Source: UBA10205 sp964373815 (GTDB lineage Archaea; Iainarchaeota; Iainarchaeia; Iainarchaeales; Iainarchaeaceae). From it: a DNA stretch of 34,698 bases. Location: positions 1 to 34,698 of the forward strand of contig CAYJWI010000012.1 of the NCBI GenBank assembly GCA_964373815.1, written 5' to 3'. This document shows positions 28,759 through 34,698 of the stretch, in pieces. A program made the translations under genes and the position numbers. Positions within the stretch are counted from its first letter, which is position 1, and every line of letters begins with the position of its first letter. The notes under the pieces were generated by a model, which saw only the letters and a list, made by a program, of their open reading frames with translations, was not told where the DNA came from and did not search any database.

Positions 28759-28878
28759 ATGAGCTTCACACGCACAAAAAACATCAACGGAAACCAATAC
28801 ACCTACCTAGTCAAAAACGAACGCATAAACGGCAAGGTGGTGCAGAAGAACCTGAAATATTTGGGGAAAACCGTATGA
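28759..28878 (+). CDS. 39-aa peptide with a transposase-N-like motif
   Basis: A short frame: MSFTRTKNINGNQYTYLVKN, then ERINGKVVQKNLKYLGKTV. The pattern (strand, NG-x-Y-x-YLV, GK-VVQK, KYLGK) is that found at the N-terminus of many IS4/IS1634-type transposases and as stand-alone small proteins. Its stop overlaps the start of the VirB4 gene (ATGA at 28875-28878), so it is translationally coupled. It may be a relic of an insertion or a real small gene. It is too short to tell. Confidence 0.45.
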   Translation: MSFTRTKNINGNQYTYLVKNERINGKVVQKNLKYLGKTV

Positions 28879-31115
28879 CCGAACTCTCAAGCCTGCTCAA
28901 GCCATCGCTCGTCAAAAATGAAGTGGACTTTTTTCAAGTCAATGAGCAGTTCGGGCGCGTAATAATGGCCGTAGGCTACCCCCGCACCATACGCGAAGGC
29001 TGGCTAGATTCAATAATATCCAGCGAAGGGAACTTTGACATGAGCATCCACGTCAAGCCATCACACATCGAAACAGTAATGTCACAACTCAACCAAGAAC
29101 TTGTAAAACAGGAAGCCGACATGATGGCAGCCCAGATGAAGGGAATAGTAAACCCTTCGCTAAAAATCCAGCACGATGACACAATGCGAGTGCTCGAAAA
29201 ACTACAAAAAGGCGAAGAAAAACTATTCAACATCGCTCTTTATATAGGCGCGAAGGCCTACGACAAAGAAAAACTTGAACTGCTCACCAAAAAAATCCTC
29301 TCGGAACTAAACTCAATAATGGTTATACCAAAAATACCGTTTTTGCGCATGGTCGAAGGAGCAAAATCAGTCTACCCCATACAGGAAGACAAGCTCAATG
29401 CCAACAGGAACATACCCAGCGATGCACTCGCAGCCTGTTTTCCGTTCACCACCGCTTACCTGAATCTTGATTCAGACGGAATACTATTCGGCCTCAACAA
29501 AAACAACAACATCCCAATAATTTTAGACCCTTTCAAATTCGCAAACTATAACGGCCTGATTCTAGGCACTTCCGGCGGGGGAAAAAGCGTCACCGCGAAA
29601 TTATTCATTTTGAGAAATCTTTTGCGCGGAGTAAAAACAATCATAATAGACCCACAAGGCGAGTACGCAGAGCTTACACAAAAGCACGGCGGCCAACTCA
29701 TTGAAATCCACCGCGAAAGCGAAACCATAATCAACCCTTTCGATTTGATGAGCGCAGACCTTGGGGAGAAAACCATTTCGCTTATGGATTTGTTCAAGAT
29801 AATGTGCGGCGAGCTCACAGAAGTCCAAAAAAACATTCTAGACAAGGCAGTGCATAAAGTCTACCAAGAAAAAGGCATCATAGCAAATGCACCTGAAACC
29901 TGGATAAAAGAACCACCAATAATGGAAGACCTCTACAACGAAATACTGCACGAGAAAAAAACCGCGACACGCCAAGAAAGAATGACCTACGAAGCACTCG
30001 AAAACAGGCTACGCATCTATGTGCACGGCTCTTTCTCATTCATCAACAAGCAAACCAACCTCGACCTCAACAACGACCTCATTTGCTTTAACATCCAAAA
30101 CATGCCTTCCCAAATCAAGCCAGTAATGATGTATCTCATAATGGATTTTGTCCACAAAAAAATGAACAAAGACCACGAACGCAAAACACTCGTAATAGAC
30201 GAAGCATGGTCGCTGCTAAGGTTTGCAGAAAACGCCAAAAGCATTTTCGAACTCATCAAAACTGCCAGAAAATTCGGATTAGGAATACTCATTATAACTC
30301 AGGAAGTTGAAGACCTGCTCTCCTCGGGCGCGGGAAAAACAATCCTCGCAAACACCTCGTGGAAATACCTTTCAAGACAAGAACCAGCAGCCATCTCAGA
30401 GCTTGCGGAAAAATTCCACTTGAACAGCGAAGAGCAAAATTACCTGCTGACAGCAATGCCGGGCGAAGGCCTCTTGTTTGCAATGAACGACCACATCCCC
30501 CTAAAAGTCGTCCCTTCGCCGGAAGAATACCAGTTGATTACAACAAACCCGGATGAAGTGCGCAAAAGGGAAGAGAAACTCAAGGAATTAGGCACTACAA
30601 AAGAAAACCTCGAACCATACAAAATAGAAAAAAATTACTACAAAATCAAAGAACTCAACCCCGACCAAACAGAATTCCTCAAAAATAATGGTTTTGTACA
30701 AGCCCGCCTATGCGGCCTTGAGAACTCCTCGCAATGGTATTTGGTCAAAAAGCCCGGAGAAAAAGAAAGCATAGAGCATTACTTCATGGTGCAAACCATA
30801 GCCGAAGAGCTCAGGAAATATACAGAAAACGTCTCAACATACTCAAGCATCGGGCCCGACATCGTATTCCAGATACAGCGCAATGAAGACCAAACAGACT
30901 GGTTTGCGGTAGAAGTCGAAACCGGGACCCACCTCAAAACACCAGATGCCCTTGAATTGAAAGTATACAAGAACAATCAAAGCGAAAAGCCAAAGTACAA
31001 AGAATGGTGGTTTGCAGTAACAGACAAAGAGGTAAAGAAAGAATTTGAAAAGCATCATTTGACATACAAAAGGACAGAAGTGAAAGAAAAAATCGAGAGT
31101 GTATTCAAAGGCTGA
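28875..31115 (+). CDS. VirB4/TraC-like ATPase with C-terminal PD-(D/E)xK-like domain
   Basis: A 746-aa protein. The ATPase motor has Walker A LILGTSGGGKSVTAKLFILR (about 231-238), Walker B TLVIDEAWSLLRF (about 440), a FGLGILIITQEVEDLLSSGA sensor region, and PSPEEYQLITT closing the motor. The N-terminal part (NEQFGRVIMAVGYPRTIREG) carries the CRYxxxP-type strand of VirB4 proteins. After about residue 580 there is an extra domain: TEFLKNNGFVQARLCGLENS, then GPDIVFQ (about 660) and WFAVEVETGTHLKTPDALEL. The PD...ExE pattern resembles nuclease-like folds in plasmid replication-relaxation proteins, but the usual lysine is not in place. The enzyme should drive substrate through the secretion channel. 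Its end overlaps the minus-strand AbiEii gene by 11 nt. Confidence 0.85.
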   Translation: MTELSSLLKPSLVKNEVDFFQVNEQFGRVIMAVGYPRTIREGWLDSIISSEGNFDMSIHVKPSHIETVMSQLNQELVKQEADMMAAQMKGIVNPSLKIQHDDTMRVLEKLQKGEEKLFNIALYIGAKAYDKEKLELLTKKILSELNSIMVIPKIPFLRMVEGAKSVYPIQEDKLNANRNIPSDALAACFPFTTAYLNLDSDGILFGLNKNNNIPIILDPFKFANYNGLILGTSGGGKSVTAKLFILRNLLRGVKTIIIDPQGEYAELTQKHGGQLIEIHRESETIINPFDLMSADLGEKTISLMDLFKIMCGELTEVQKNILDKAVHKVYQEKGIIANAPETWIKEPPIMEDLYNEILHEKKTATRQERMTYEALENRLRIYVHGSFSFINKQTNLDLNNDLICFNIQNMPSQIKPVMMYLIMDFVHKKMNKDHERKTLVIDEAWSLLRFAENAKSIFELIKTARKFGLGILIITQEVEDLLSSGAGKTILANTSWKYLSRQEPAAISELAEKFHLNSEEQNYLLTAMPGEGLLFAMNDHIPLKVVPSPEEYQLITTNPDEVRKREEKLKELGTTKENLEPYKIEKNYYKIKELNPDQTEFLKNNGFVQARLCGLENSSQWYLVKKPGEKESIEHYFMVQTIAEELRKYTENVSTYSSIGPDIVFQIQRNEDQTDWFAVEVETGTHLKTPDALELKVYKNNQSEKPKYKEWWFAVTDKEVKKEFEKHHLTYKRTEVKEKIESVFKG

Positions 31116-31860
31116 GCATTTGAAGAGTTTCTTTGGCCACTTTGGATTGTTCTGGCACTTTGCCAAGGAGTTGTTGCAGGTTCTGATTCCAATTTGGCTC
31201 GAAATCCCTGATTTTATGCTCTAGCTTTTTCTTGTCAAAGGTTTCTTTGTAATATGCAAATTTTTTGTTTACCAATTCCTTTTCGAGCCTCACCATTTTG
31301 TTGAGCAGGTACCAAGTATCGTAAAGGTCCCTTGCCACTGTCCTTGATAGAAGCGCCTGTATTTTTTCTGCAAAAATTTCCTCCAAAACGAGGACAAATA
31401 TAGTGCTTTTTCCAATAGAATAATCGTCAAAAACCTCCATCTCAACCGGCTTTAGGAGTATGTTGTCCCTGAAACTGAAGTCAAAGCGAATGCTTTGCGG
31501 ATGACCGAGTAAAGAAACGAATTTAAGTGAAAGGCGCAGGCCCGCACTTGTTTTCTGCACGCGTATTTGTTTGAAATTCACACCGAGTATTTCTTTGTCC
31601 TCGAATATTCCTTTCAGCGTATCAAGCAACTGCTCTTTTGTGAATCCCACTACGGTGAAATCCAAATCTTCTGAAAATCTCGCATCACGGAAATACACCT
31701 TTTTTATTGCGGTGCCGCCCTTGAAAATAATGCCGCCCTTCAAAGTGGATTTTGACAATTCGGAAAGTACAACCGATAGGACATAGTCTTTTTCGATTGT
31801 TCCGCGCGGAACTTTTTCAAACGAAGCTTTTCCTGAAAGAGCCTTCAAGTCCATGTTCAA
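31105..31860 (-). CDS. abiEii: AbiEii/AbiGii nucleotidyltransferase toxin
   Basis: A 251-aa protein with the DNA-polymerase-beta-like nucleotidyltransferase core: IIFKGGTAIKKVYFRDARFS followed by EDLDFTVV. This gives the GG motif and the two acidic residues (ED-LD) of the AbiEii family. EEIFAEKIQALLSRTVARDL with YDTWYLL is the conserved lysine/aspartate region that follows. Type IV TA toxins of this group act on phage-infected cells; characterised relatives modify tRNAs. Its start overlaps the AbiEi stop (ATGA), so they form one operon in reverse to the T4SS genes. The motifs are complete, so it is likely active. Confidence 0.88.
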   Translation of the reverse strand: MNMDLKALSGKASFEKVPRGTIEKDYVLSVVLSELSKSTLKGGIIFKGGTAIKKVYFRDARFSEDLDFTVVGFTKEQLLDTLKGIFEDKEILGVNFKQIRVQKTSAGLRLSLKFVSLLGHPQSIRFDFSFRDNILLKPVEMEVFDDYSIGKSTIFVLVLEEIFAEKIQALLSRTVARDLYDTWYLLNKMVRLEKELVNKKFAYYKETFDKKKLEHKIRDFEPNWNQNLQQLLGKVPEQSKVAKETLQMLSL

Positions 31861-32666
31861 TAACCTTCCAAAAAATAAAGCAATTCCTTTTCACTTACAT
31901 TCAATTTTAAACCCCATTTTTTTGAATACCCGAACAAATTCTTTTTTGAAGTGGGATCAAGCCAGTTAAAACCCTTAAAATTTCCCGCCAGTTTTTTTGC
32001 TTTGGCACCCATTTTTAGCGCTTCGAGCAAAAAACCCAGCCTACGCCTCACAATGCCCTTTTCTTTTTTTGCAAGCAAAACAAGTTTTCCAAAATCCAAT
32101 TCACTTCTAGAGGAATTTAATGCATTTGCAACCTCGCTCAAACCCAAACAGTATTCGGGAAAAAGTAGCCCATCGAGTATTGTTTGTTCCCTTGAAGAAA
32201 CATTGATGGATGAATCCCCGATTTTTTGGCTGACAATTTCACCAAAAAACTTTTTCCTGATGAAAATAAATTTTGAGCCAAGTGCCTCAAAAGACTTTTT
32301 CCTCTTCTTCAAAACAATGTGCACAGTTCTGGGAAGCTGCTCGGTCATGTCCCAAAACTTCATTGCGGAAAGAAAACCCAGATAGTAACTATTTTTTCCG
32401 GCAAGCAGGGGAACCACAACCAAGGAATCCTCGCTCCAGTGACCCTGCACACCACTTTTAAAAGGCGCAAACAAATACAAGCCCTTTTGTATTGTTACAA
32501 CCCGCTTCTTTTTCCTAAGCCGTTTAAGGACATTTGTAGCCGATGCCACAGTCCCACCAAGGGCTTTTCGCGCATCTTGAAAAGTGAATAGGGGTTTTTC
32601 CCGCTCTTCAAGCCAAAATAACAACCTCATTTCTGAAGGCCCAAAATGCAATAACTTTTGTGTCAT
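31857..32666 (-). CDS. abiEi: AbiEi antitoxin and transcriptional regulator
   Basis: A 269-aa protein with an N-terminal winged-helix segment (LFTFQDARKALGGTVASATN, then VLKRLRKKKRVVTIQKGLYL) followed by the AbiEi antitoxin domain (LAGKNSYYLGFLSAMKFWDM, then REQTILDGLLFPEYCLGLSE). It neutralises AbiEii and represses the operon. The ATG at 32666 lies next to an AATATC-N7-GATATT dyad. It is slightly longer than some bacterial AbiEi because of a C-terminal extension ending KELLYFLEGY. Confidence 0.88.
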   Translation of the reverse strand: MTQKLLHFGPSEMRLLFWLEEREKPLFTFQDARKALGGTVASATNVLKRLRKKKRVVTIQKGLYLFAPFKSGVQGHWSEDSLVVVPLLAGKNSYYLGFLSAMKFWDMTEQLPRTVHIVLKKRKKSFEALGSKFIFIRKKFFGEIVSQKIGDSSINVSSREQTILDGLLFPEYCLGLSEVANALNSSRSELDFGKLVLLAKKEKGIVRRRLGFLLEALKMGAKAKKLAGNFKGFNWLDPTSKKNLFGYSKKWGLKLNVSEKELLYFLEGY

Positions 32667-32669
32667 TAA

Positions 32670-32708
32670 AATATCGCCTAAAGATATTATCGTTACACCA
32701 AATATAAA
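32670..32708 (-). promoter_or_regulatory. abiE promoter and operator
   Basis: The dyad AATATC-GCCTAAA-GATATT (32670-32688) directly precedes the abiEi ATG. A TTTATAT box on the minus strand (about 32701-32708) lies 20-25 nt upstream of the dyad, so the dyad would cover the transcription start. This is the expected layout for AbiEi autorepression. Confidence 0.5.
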
Positions 32709-32726
32709 AGCGTTTCTATCCCCATT

Positions 32727-32856
32727 TCACGCCATTATTTCCGCAAGCCGTTTGATTGTGCTGATGTTGCAATCTTTGGCAGTGAGCTCAAACTTGCTTA
32801 GTGCTTGTGGAGTAATGCCGAGTTTTGTTGCCAACTCTTTTTTTTAGCCAGGGCAT
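32727..32856 (-). pseudogene. Small XRE-type HTH protein, frameshifted in a poly-A run
   Basis: With seven instead of eight A in the run complementary to 32838-32845, an ATG at 32856 gives MPWLKKELATKLGITPQALS, then KFELTAKDCNISTIKRLAEI and MA, a short helix-turn-helix protein of the XRE/Cro type. As printed, the run shifts the frame and the HTH is cut off from the ATG. It lies upstream of and on the same strand as abiE. It may be a broken regulator or a base-call error. Confidence 0.55.
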
Positions 32857-32881
32857 AACATCATCATTTTTTGTTAGATTT

Positions 32882-33496
32882 TTATTTTATTTGTCTTCCC
32901 CATTTCTTTTTGTAAGCTGAACTATTGGCTTTGCGCCGCCAACGGTCTCTCTTCTCTTTTTGTTTTTGCACTATATCTTCGATTGCTCTTCTAGCCTCTT
33001 CCCCGGTAAGGCCGGTTTGCTGAATTATTGCGGAAAATCTTTCAGGGTATAGCGGTTTACCATGTACATCCTTAGTCAAAGACCAAGACCAATCGTTAGC
33101 CATTTTCCGTGCTTGTACAAATTTATCTGCAAAAAATTCTTTTTCCATGCCAAACTTTTTTGCGAATCGTCTTTCCTCCTGAGTCGCCTCAGAATGACTG
33201 CCTGTAAGAAGTTCATGATACTCATGCAAAGCCGTCAACGCAACACGATTTGGGGTTAAGCTTGCACTTACAATAATGTAATGGTTTTCAGGGTGTTCCC
33301 ATTCATACCCACTGCTACTTATTGGAACCGCAGTCCCTAGACGGTGCTTAAGATACTCATCCTTAATCAAAAAATAAGTGAACTTTGGATAGCCTGAAAA
33401 ATCAAAAGTCTTGAAATCCCCCTTCGCAATTTTACTAGCACAAATTGCTTTTGCTCTTTGATTCCAATGTTCTTGACGGATAAATTCCTGAGACAT
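32882..33496 (-). CDS. Unknown protein with LHEYHE motif
   Basis: A 204-aa protein from the preferred ATG at 33496, which has a TTTTTTATT box about 28 nt upstream; a TTG at 33541 would add 15 residues. The middle has ALTALHEYHELLTGSHSEAT, a metal-binding-like cluster (H, E, H, E, then H) that is close to, but not, the HExxH of zincins, followed by an acidic-aromatic segment (KKFGMEKEFFADKFVQARKM). The C-terminus is strongly basic (KQKEKRDRWRRKANSSAYKK). I do not recognise a family. The combination suggests a metal-dependent enzyme with a nucleic-acid-binding tail, which is inference. Confidence 0.6.
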   Translation of the reverse strand: MSQEFIRQEHWNQRAKAICASKIAKGDFKTFDFSGYPKFTYFLIKDEYLKHRLGTAVPISSSGYEWEHPENHYIIVSASLTPNRVALTALHEYHELLTGSHSEATQEERRFAKKFGMEKEFFADKFVQARKMANDWSWSLTKDVHGKPLYPERFSAIIQQTGLTGEEARRAIEDIVQKQKEKRDRWRRKANSSAYKKKWGRQIK

Positions 33497-33541
33497 AATA
33501 CAACTGTGTTTTTCAGGAATAAAAAACTGCCTAAATGTCAA

Positions 33542-33700
33542 AAATATGAATAAAAGAATAAATCAGGTTTATTGGCGGTAAACTGTGAACCTGACTAGCA
33601 AAACTGGTAACGATTAATAATTTTGCCTGAAAAAGTGAAACATGATTTAAATTTGTGATATTACACAAAAGCCCACGTCAAAGACTTGTTAAACAAACCA
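33542..33700. other. Intergenic region
   Basis: About 160 A/T-rich bases without a supportable gene. It contains promoter-like A/T runs on both strands (for example TGAATAAAAGAATAAATC near 33547) and no convincing repeat. Confidence 0.5.
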
Positions 33701-33991
33701 TTAATCAAAATAAATTTGCTGTACCGACAAAATAATGTTTTCTCCCTCGTTCCGCGAATTATTCACTTCTTTTGAAACAATATGGTAATTGAAACCCGTT
33801 TCAAAATCCTCAAGAACCTCCTTCAGCTCCGCCTCGGACTTCTCGCCAAACGCAACCCAATCCTTGAAATGCTTCTTCTTGAGCATAACAGGCATTCGCG
33901 TATGAAGCTTGGACATCTCTTTGTCAGCTGCGCGGGTAATGATAGAATACGAATTAAACGGCTCGCCATCATCGGTTTTCCAAAACAACAT
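33701..33991 (-). pseudogene. SRAP/YedK (HMCES-like) 3' fragment
   Basis: The 96-residue frame is the C-terminal half of a SOS-response-associated peptidase: SYSIITRAADKEMSKLHTRM then PVMLKKKHFKDWV, with the conserved H-x-RMP, and a later FNYHIVSKEVNNSRNEGENI. These proteins crosslink to abasic sites in ssDNA through Cys2 after removal of Met1. That N-terminal half (about 100 residues) is missing and nothing upstream encodes it. It is therefore a 5'-truncated remnant, not a working gene. Confidence 0.75.
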
Positions 33992-34030
33992 TATTTATTT
34001 TTGTATGGTATAAGGGTATATGGTGAGAAA

Positions 34031-34132
34031 ATGGCAATATTCTCAAAAAATAATAGATCGTTAGCAGCACAATCAGAGCGAAGAATGATAAAAAGAAGAA
34101 ATAATGCGCTACCAGTTAGGCTAAGGGATTGA
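34031..34132 (+). CDS. Small basic 33-aa ORF upstream of GIY-YIG
   Basis: MAIFSKNNRSLAAQSERRMI, then KRRNNALPVRLRD, with a stop 4 nt before the GIY-YIG ATG. A TATA-like TATAAGGGTATA lies about 20 nt upstream. Basic composition and coupling to the nuclease gene support a real small gene. Confidence 0.4.
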   Translation: MAIFSKNNRSLAAQSERRMIKRRNNALPVRLRD

Positions 34133-34136
34133 TAAA

Positions 34137-34452
34137 ATGGGAGAAAGGAAAAGAGGTGGTTGGGTTTATTTCGGTGAAAGCCCCCGAAGTGACGGAAGTA
34201 AAAAAATCTACACCGGCATCACGCGACGTAGCCCTTACAAAAGATTTGGAGAGCACATGAGTGGGGTTAGGCGGAATAGGAACGATTGATATGGACAGTT
34301 GGACATCCAGAGGTAGAAGATTCAAACCATTAGGTGCAGTTTGGTCAAGTAATCCAGAAAAAGCAGAAAGAACAATTAAACGAACATTTTCTTCAGGCCA
34401 AAAAAGATCACTAGCTAAATATGGCGCAAGAAAATACAATAACAATTACTAA
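34137..34452 (+). CDS. GIY-YIG nuclease domain protein, frameshifted
   Basis: Frame 1 (34137-34289) reads GGWVYFGESPRSDGSKKIYT, then GITRRSPYKRFGEHMSGV, a GIY-YIG start in which WVYF and YTGIT replace GIY and YIG, with the conserved arginine and EH. Frame 2 from about 34261 continues DSWTSRGRRFKPLGAVWSSN, then PEKAERTIKRTFSSGQKRSL, the family's C-terminal part with the catalytic glutamate. Joining them needs a single-base shift between about 34258 and 34290, for example one G fewer in GTGGGG at 34261-34266. Such small GIY-YIG proteins are common as free-standing or mobile nucleases. Frameshift or sequencing error cannot be told apart here. Confidence 0.6.
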
Positions 34453-34470
34453 AGTCGGTTGAATCAAATC

Positions 34471-34611
34471 TCACACCGGCAACGAGCCCCCTCCAAGCCT
34501 TGAAAAACCAAAAAAGTTCCTTCTTGTGGCATGAACGCAACTCTCATCGACGTTTTTTGCAACGGCCGGCTCGTTACCCTCTGGCTTAGAAACCCCCCTA
34601 TTCTGCCCCAT
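34471..34611 (-). CDS. Low-confidence 46-aa ORF in a region with inverted repeats
   Basis: A minus-strand ATG at 34611 opens 46 codons (MGQNRGVSKPEGNEPAVAKN, ending LGGGSLPV), and a TATTTTTAAAG box lies about 25 nt upstream. However, a plus-strand short frame (from about 34531) also exists and the composition is not typical of the neighbours. AACGAGCC and GGCTCGTT within it can pair into a long-range stem, so a structured RNA is an alternative reading. Confidence 0.25.
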   Translation of the reverse strand: MGQNRGVSKPEGNEPAVAKNVDESCVHATRRNFFGFSRLGGGSLPV

Positions 34612-34698
34612 GGCCAAACGAAACTTTAAAAATACCTATGAAGCCTTGGAACATAAGGTGGGCGGATATTTTATTCAGAAATTTTTTACCGCCTAATT

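Larger units (their letters stand above)
22530..31115 (+). mobile_element. Putative integrated T4SS-bearing element (edges uncertain)
   Basis: From the break in the VirB11-like gene onward the DNA is visibly more A-rich and the genes are typical of a conjugation-type apparatus: lipoprotein, secreted protein, VirB2-like pilin, VirB6-like channel protein, PrgI/VirB4-N protein and VirB4 ATPase, with a foreign cargo gene inside. No integrase, relaxase, VirD4 or clear att repeats are seen in the window, so the element may be partial. The right edge may lie beyond 31115, since defence genes follow directly. Confidence 0.5.

Noticed and set aside
32882..33496. Zincin (HExxH) metalloprotease
   Set aside because: The motif is HEYHE, so the fifth position is glutamate rather than histidine. 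A metalloprotease call would overstate the evidence.
33782..34132. 116-codon plus-strand ORF across the SRAP fragment
   Set aside because: The minus strand carries recognisable SRAP motifs. The plus frame is a shadow that only at its end shares DNA with the short basic ORF in another frame.
21462..34698. CRISPR array or cas genes in the accessory region
   Set aside because: No regularly spaced direct repeats or Cas motifs are visible. The 33-residue periodicity at 24346-25377 is at protein level and the DNA repeats are diverged.

Overview
The window reads as a chromosome segment of an archaeon, most likely a small-genome DPANN-type lineage (inference). Supporting signs are a geranylgeranyl-reductase gene for archaeal lipids, a Dpo4-like Y-family polymerase with a PCNA-binding tail, TATA boxes 25-30 nt upstream of apparently leaderless starts, an archaeal-style tRNA-Gln interrupted by an intron, and many archaeal toxin-antitoxin (TA) modules. 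No rRNA or CRISPR array is visible.

Layout. 1-1470: a VapBC pair and a DUF2683/RelE pair. 1580-4129: a large secreted, membrane-anchored Ig/FN3 surface protein. 4253-6496: geranylgeranyl reductase and DNA polymerase IV. 6658-16482: one tightly packed eight-gene operon for making and transferring a surface glycan or activated polyol. It holds a GtrA/GT-C/P-loop-kinase triple fusion, a class II aldolase, a duplicated nucleotidyltransferase, a GT2 glycosyltransferase, a GDPD-like phosphodiesterase, a HAD phosphatase, a methyltransferase broken in a poly-G run, and a GT-C-like membrane protein. 16561-17222: two small minus-strand genes. 17428-18930: a CPA2 (Kef-type) antiporter. Its promoter and that of the surface protein share the same 18-bp dyad fused to a TATA box.

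19000-20910 is a scrambled TA region. The 5' part of hicA (minus strand) and the 5' part of a relE (plus strand) are each joined to the other gene's 3' part through a 12-bp inverted repeat at 19205-19216 and 20754-20765. Flipping the 1.56 kb between the repeats restores a 75-codon HicA, and a RelE of about 101 codons apart from one A-run indel. Inside the segment lie hicB, a DUF192 gene, a coiled-coil gene, a probable homing-endonuclease remnant and tRNA-Gln(CTG) with a ~52-nt D-loop intron.

21462-31115 is type IV secretion (T4SS) territory. A VirB11/CpaF-like ATPase is cut off at 22529. An A-rich module follows: a lipoprotein, a secreted protein, a small membrane protein, a protein of 33-residue repeats resembling mTERF motifs, a VirB2-like pilin, VirB6, a PrgI/VirB4-N protein, two small ORFs and a VirB4 ATPase with an extra C-terminal nuclease-like domain. 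A minus-strand cargo gene sits inside this operon. 31105-34698 is accessory DNA: an AbiEii/AbiEi system, a frameshifted XRE regulator, an unknown HEYHE-motif protein, a 5'-truncated SRAP gene, and a small ORF followed by a frameshifted GIY-YIG nuclease.

Four reading frames (methyltransferase, relE, XRE, GIY-YIG) are broken by single-base shifts, at least three in homopolymers. Either indel errors or contingency tracts could explain this, so those genes should not be called dead from this sequence alone.
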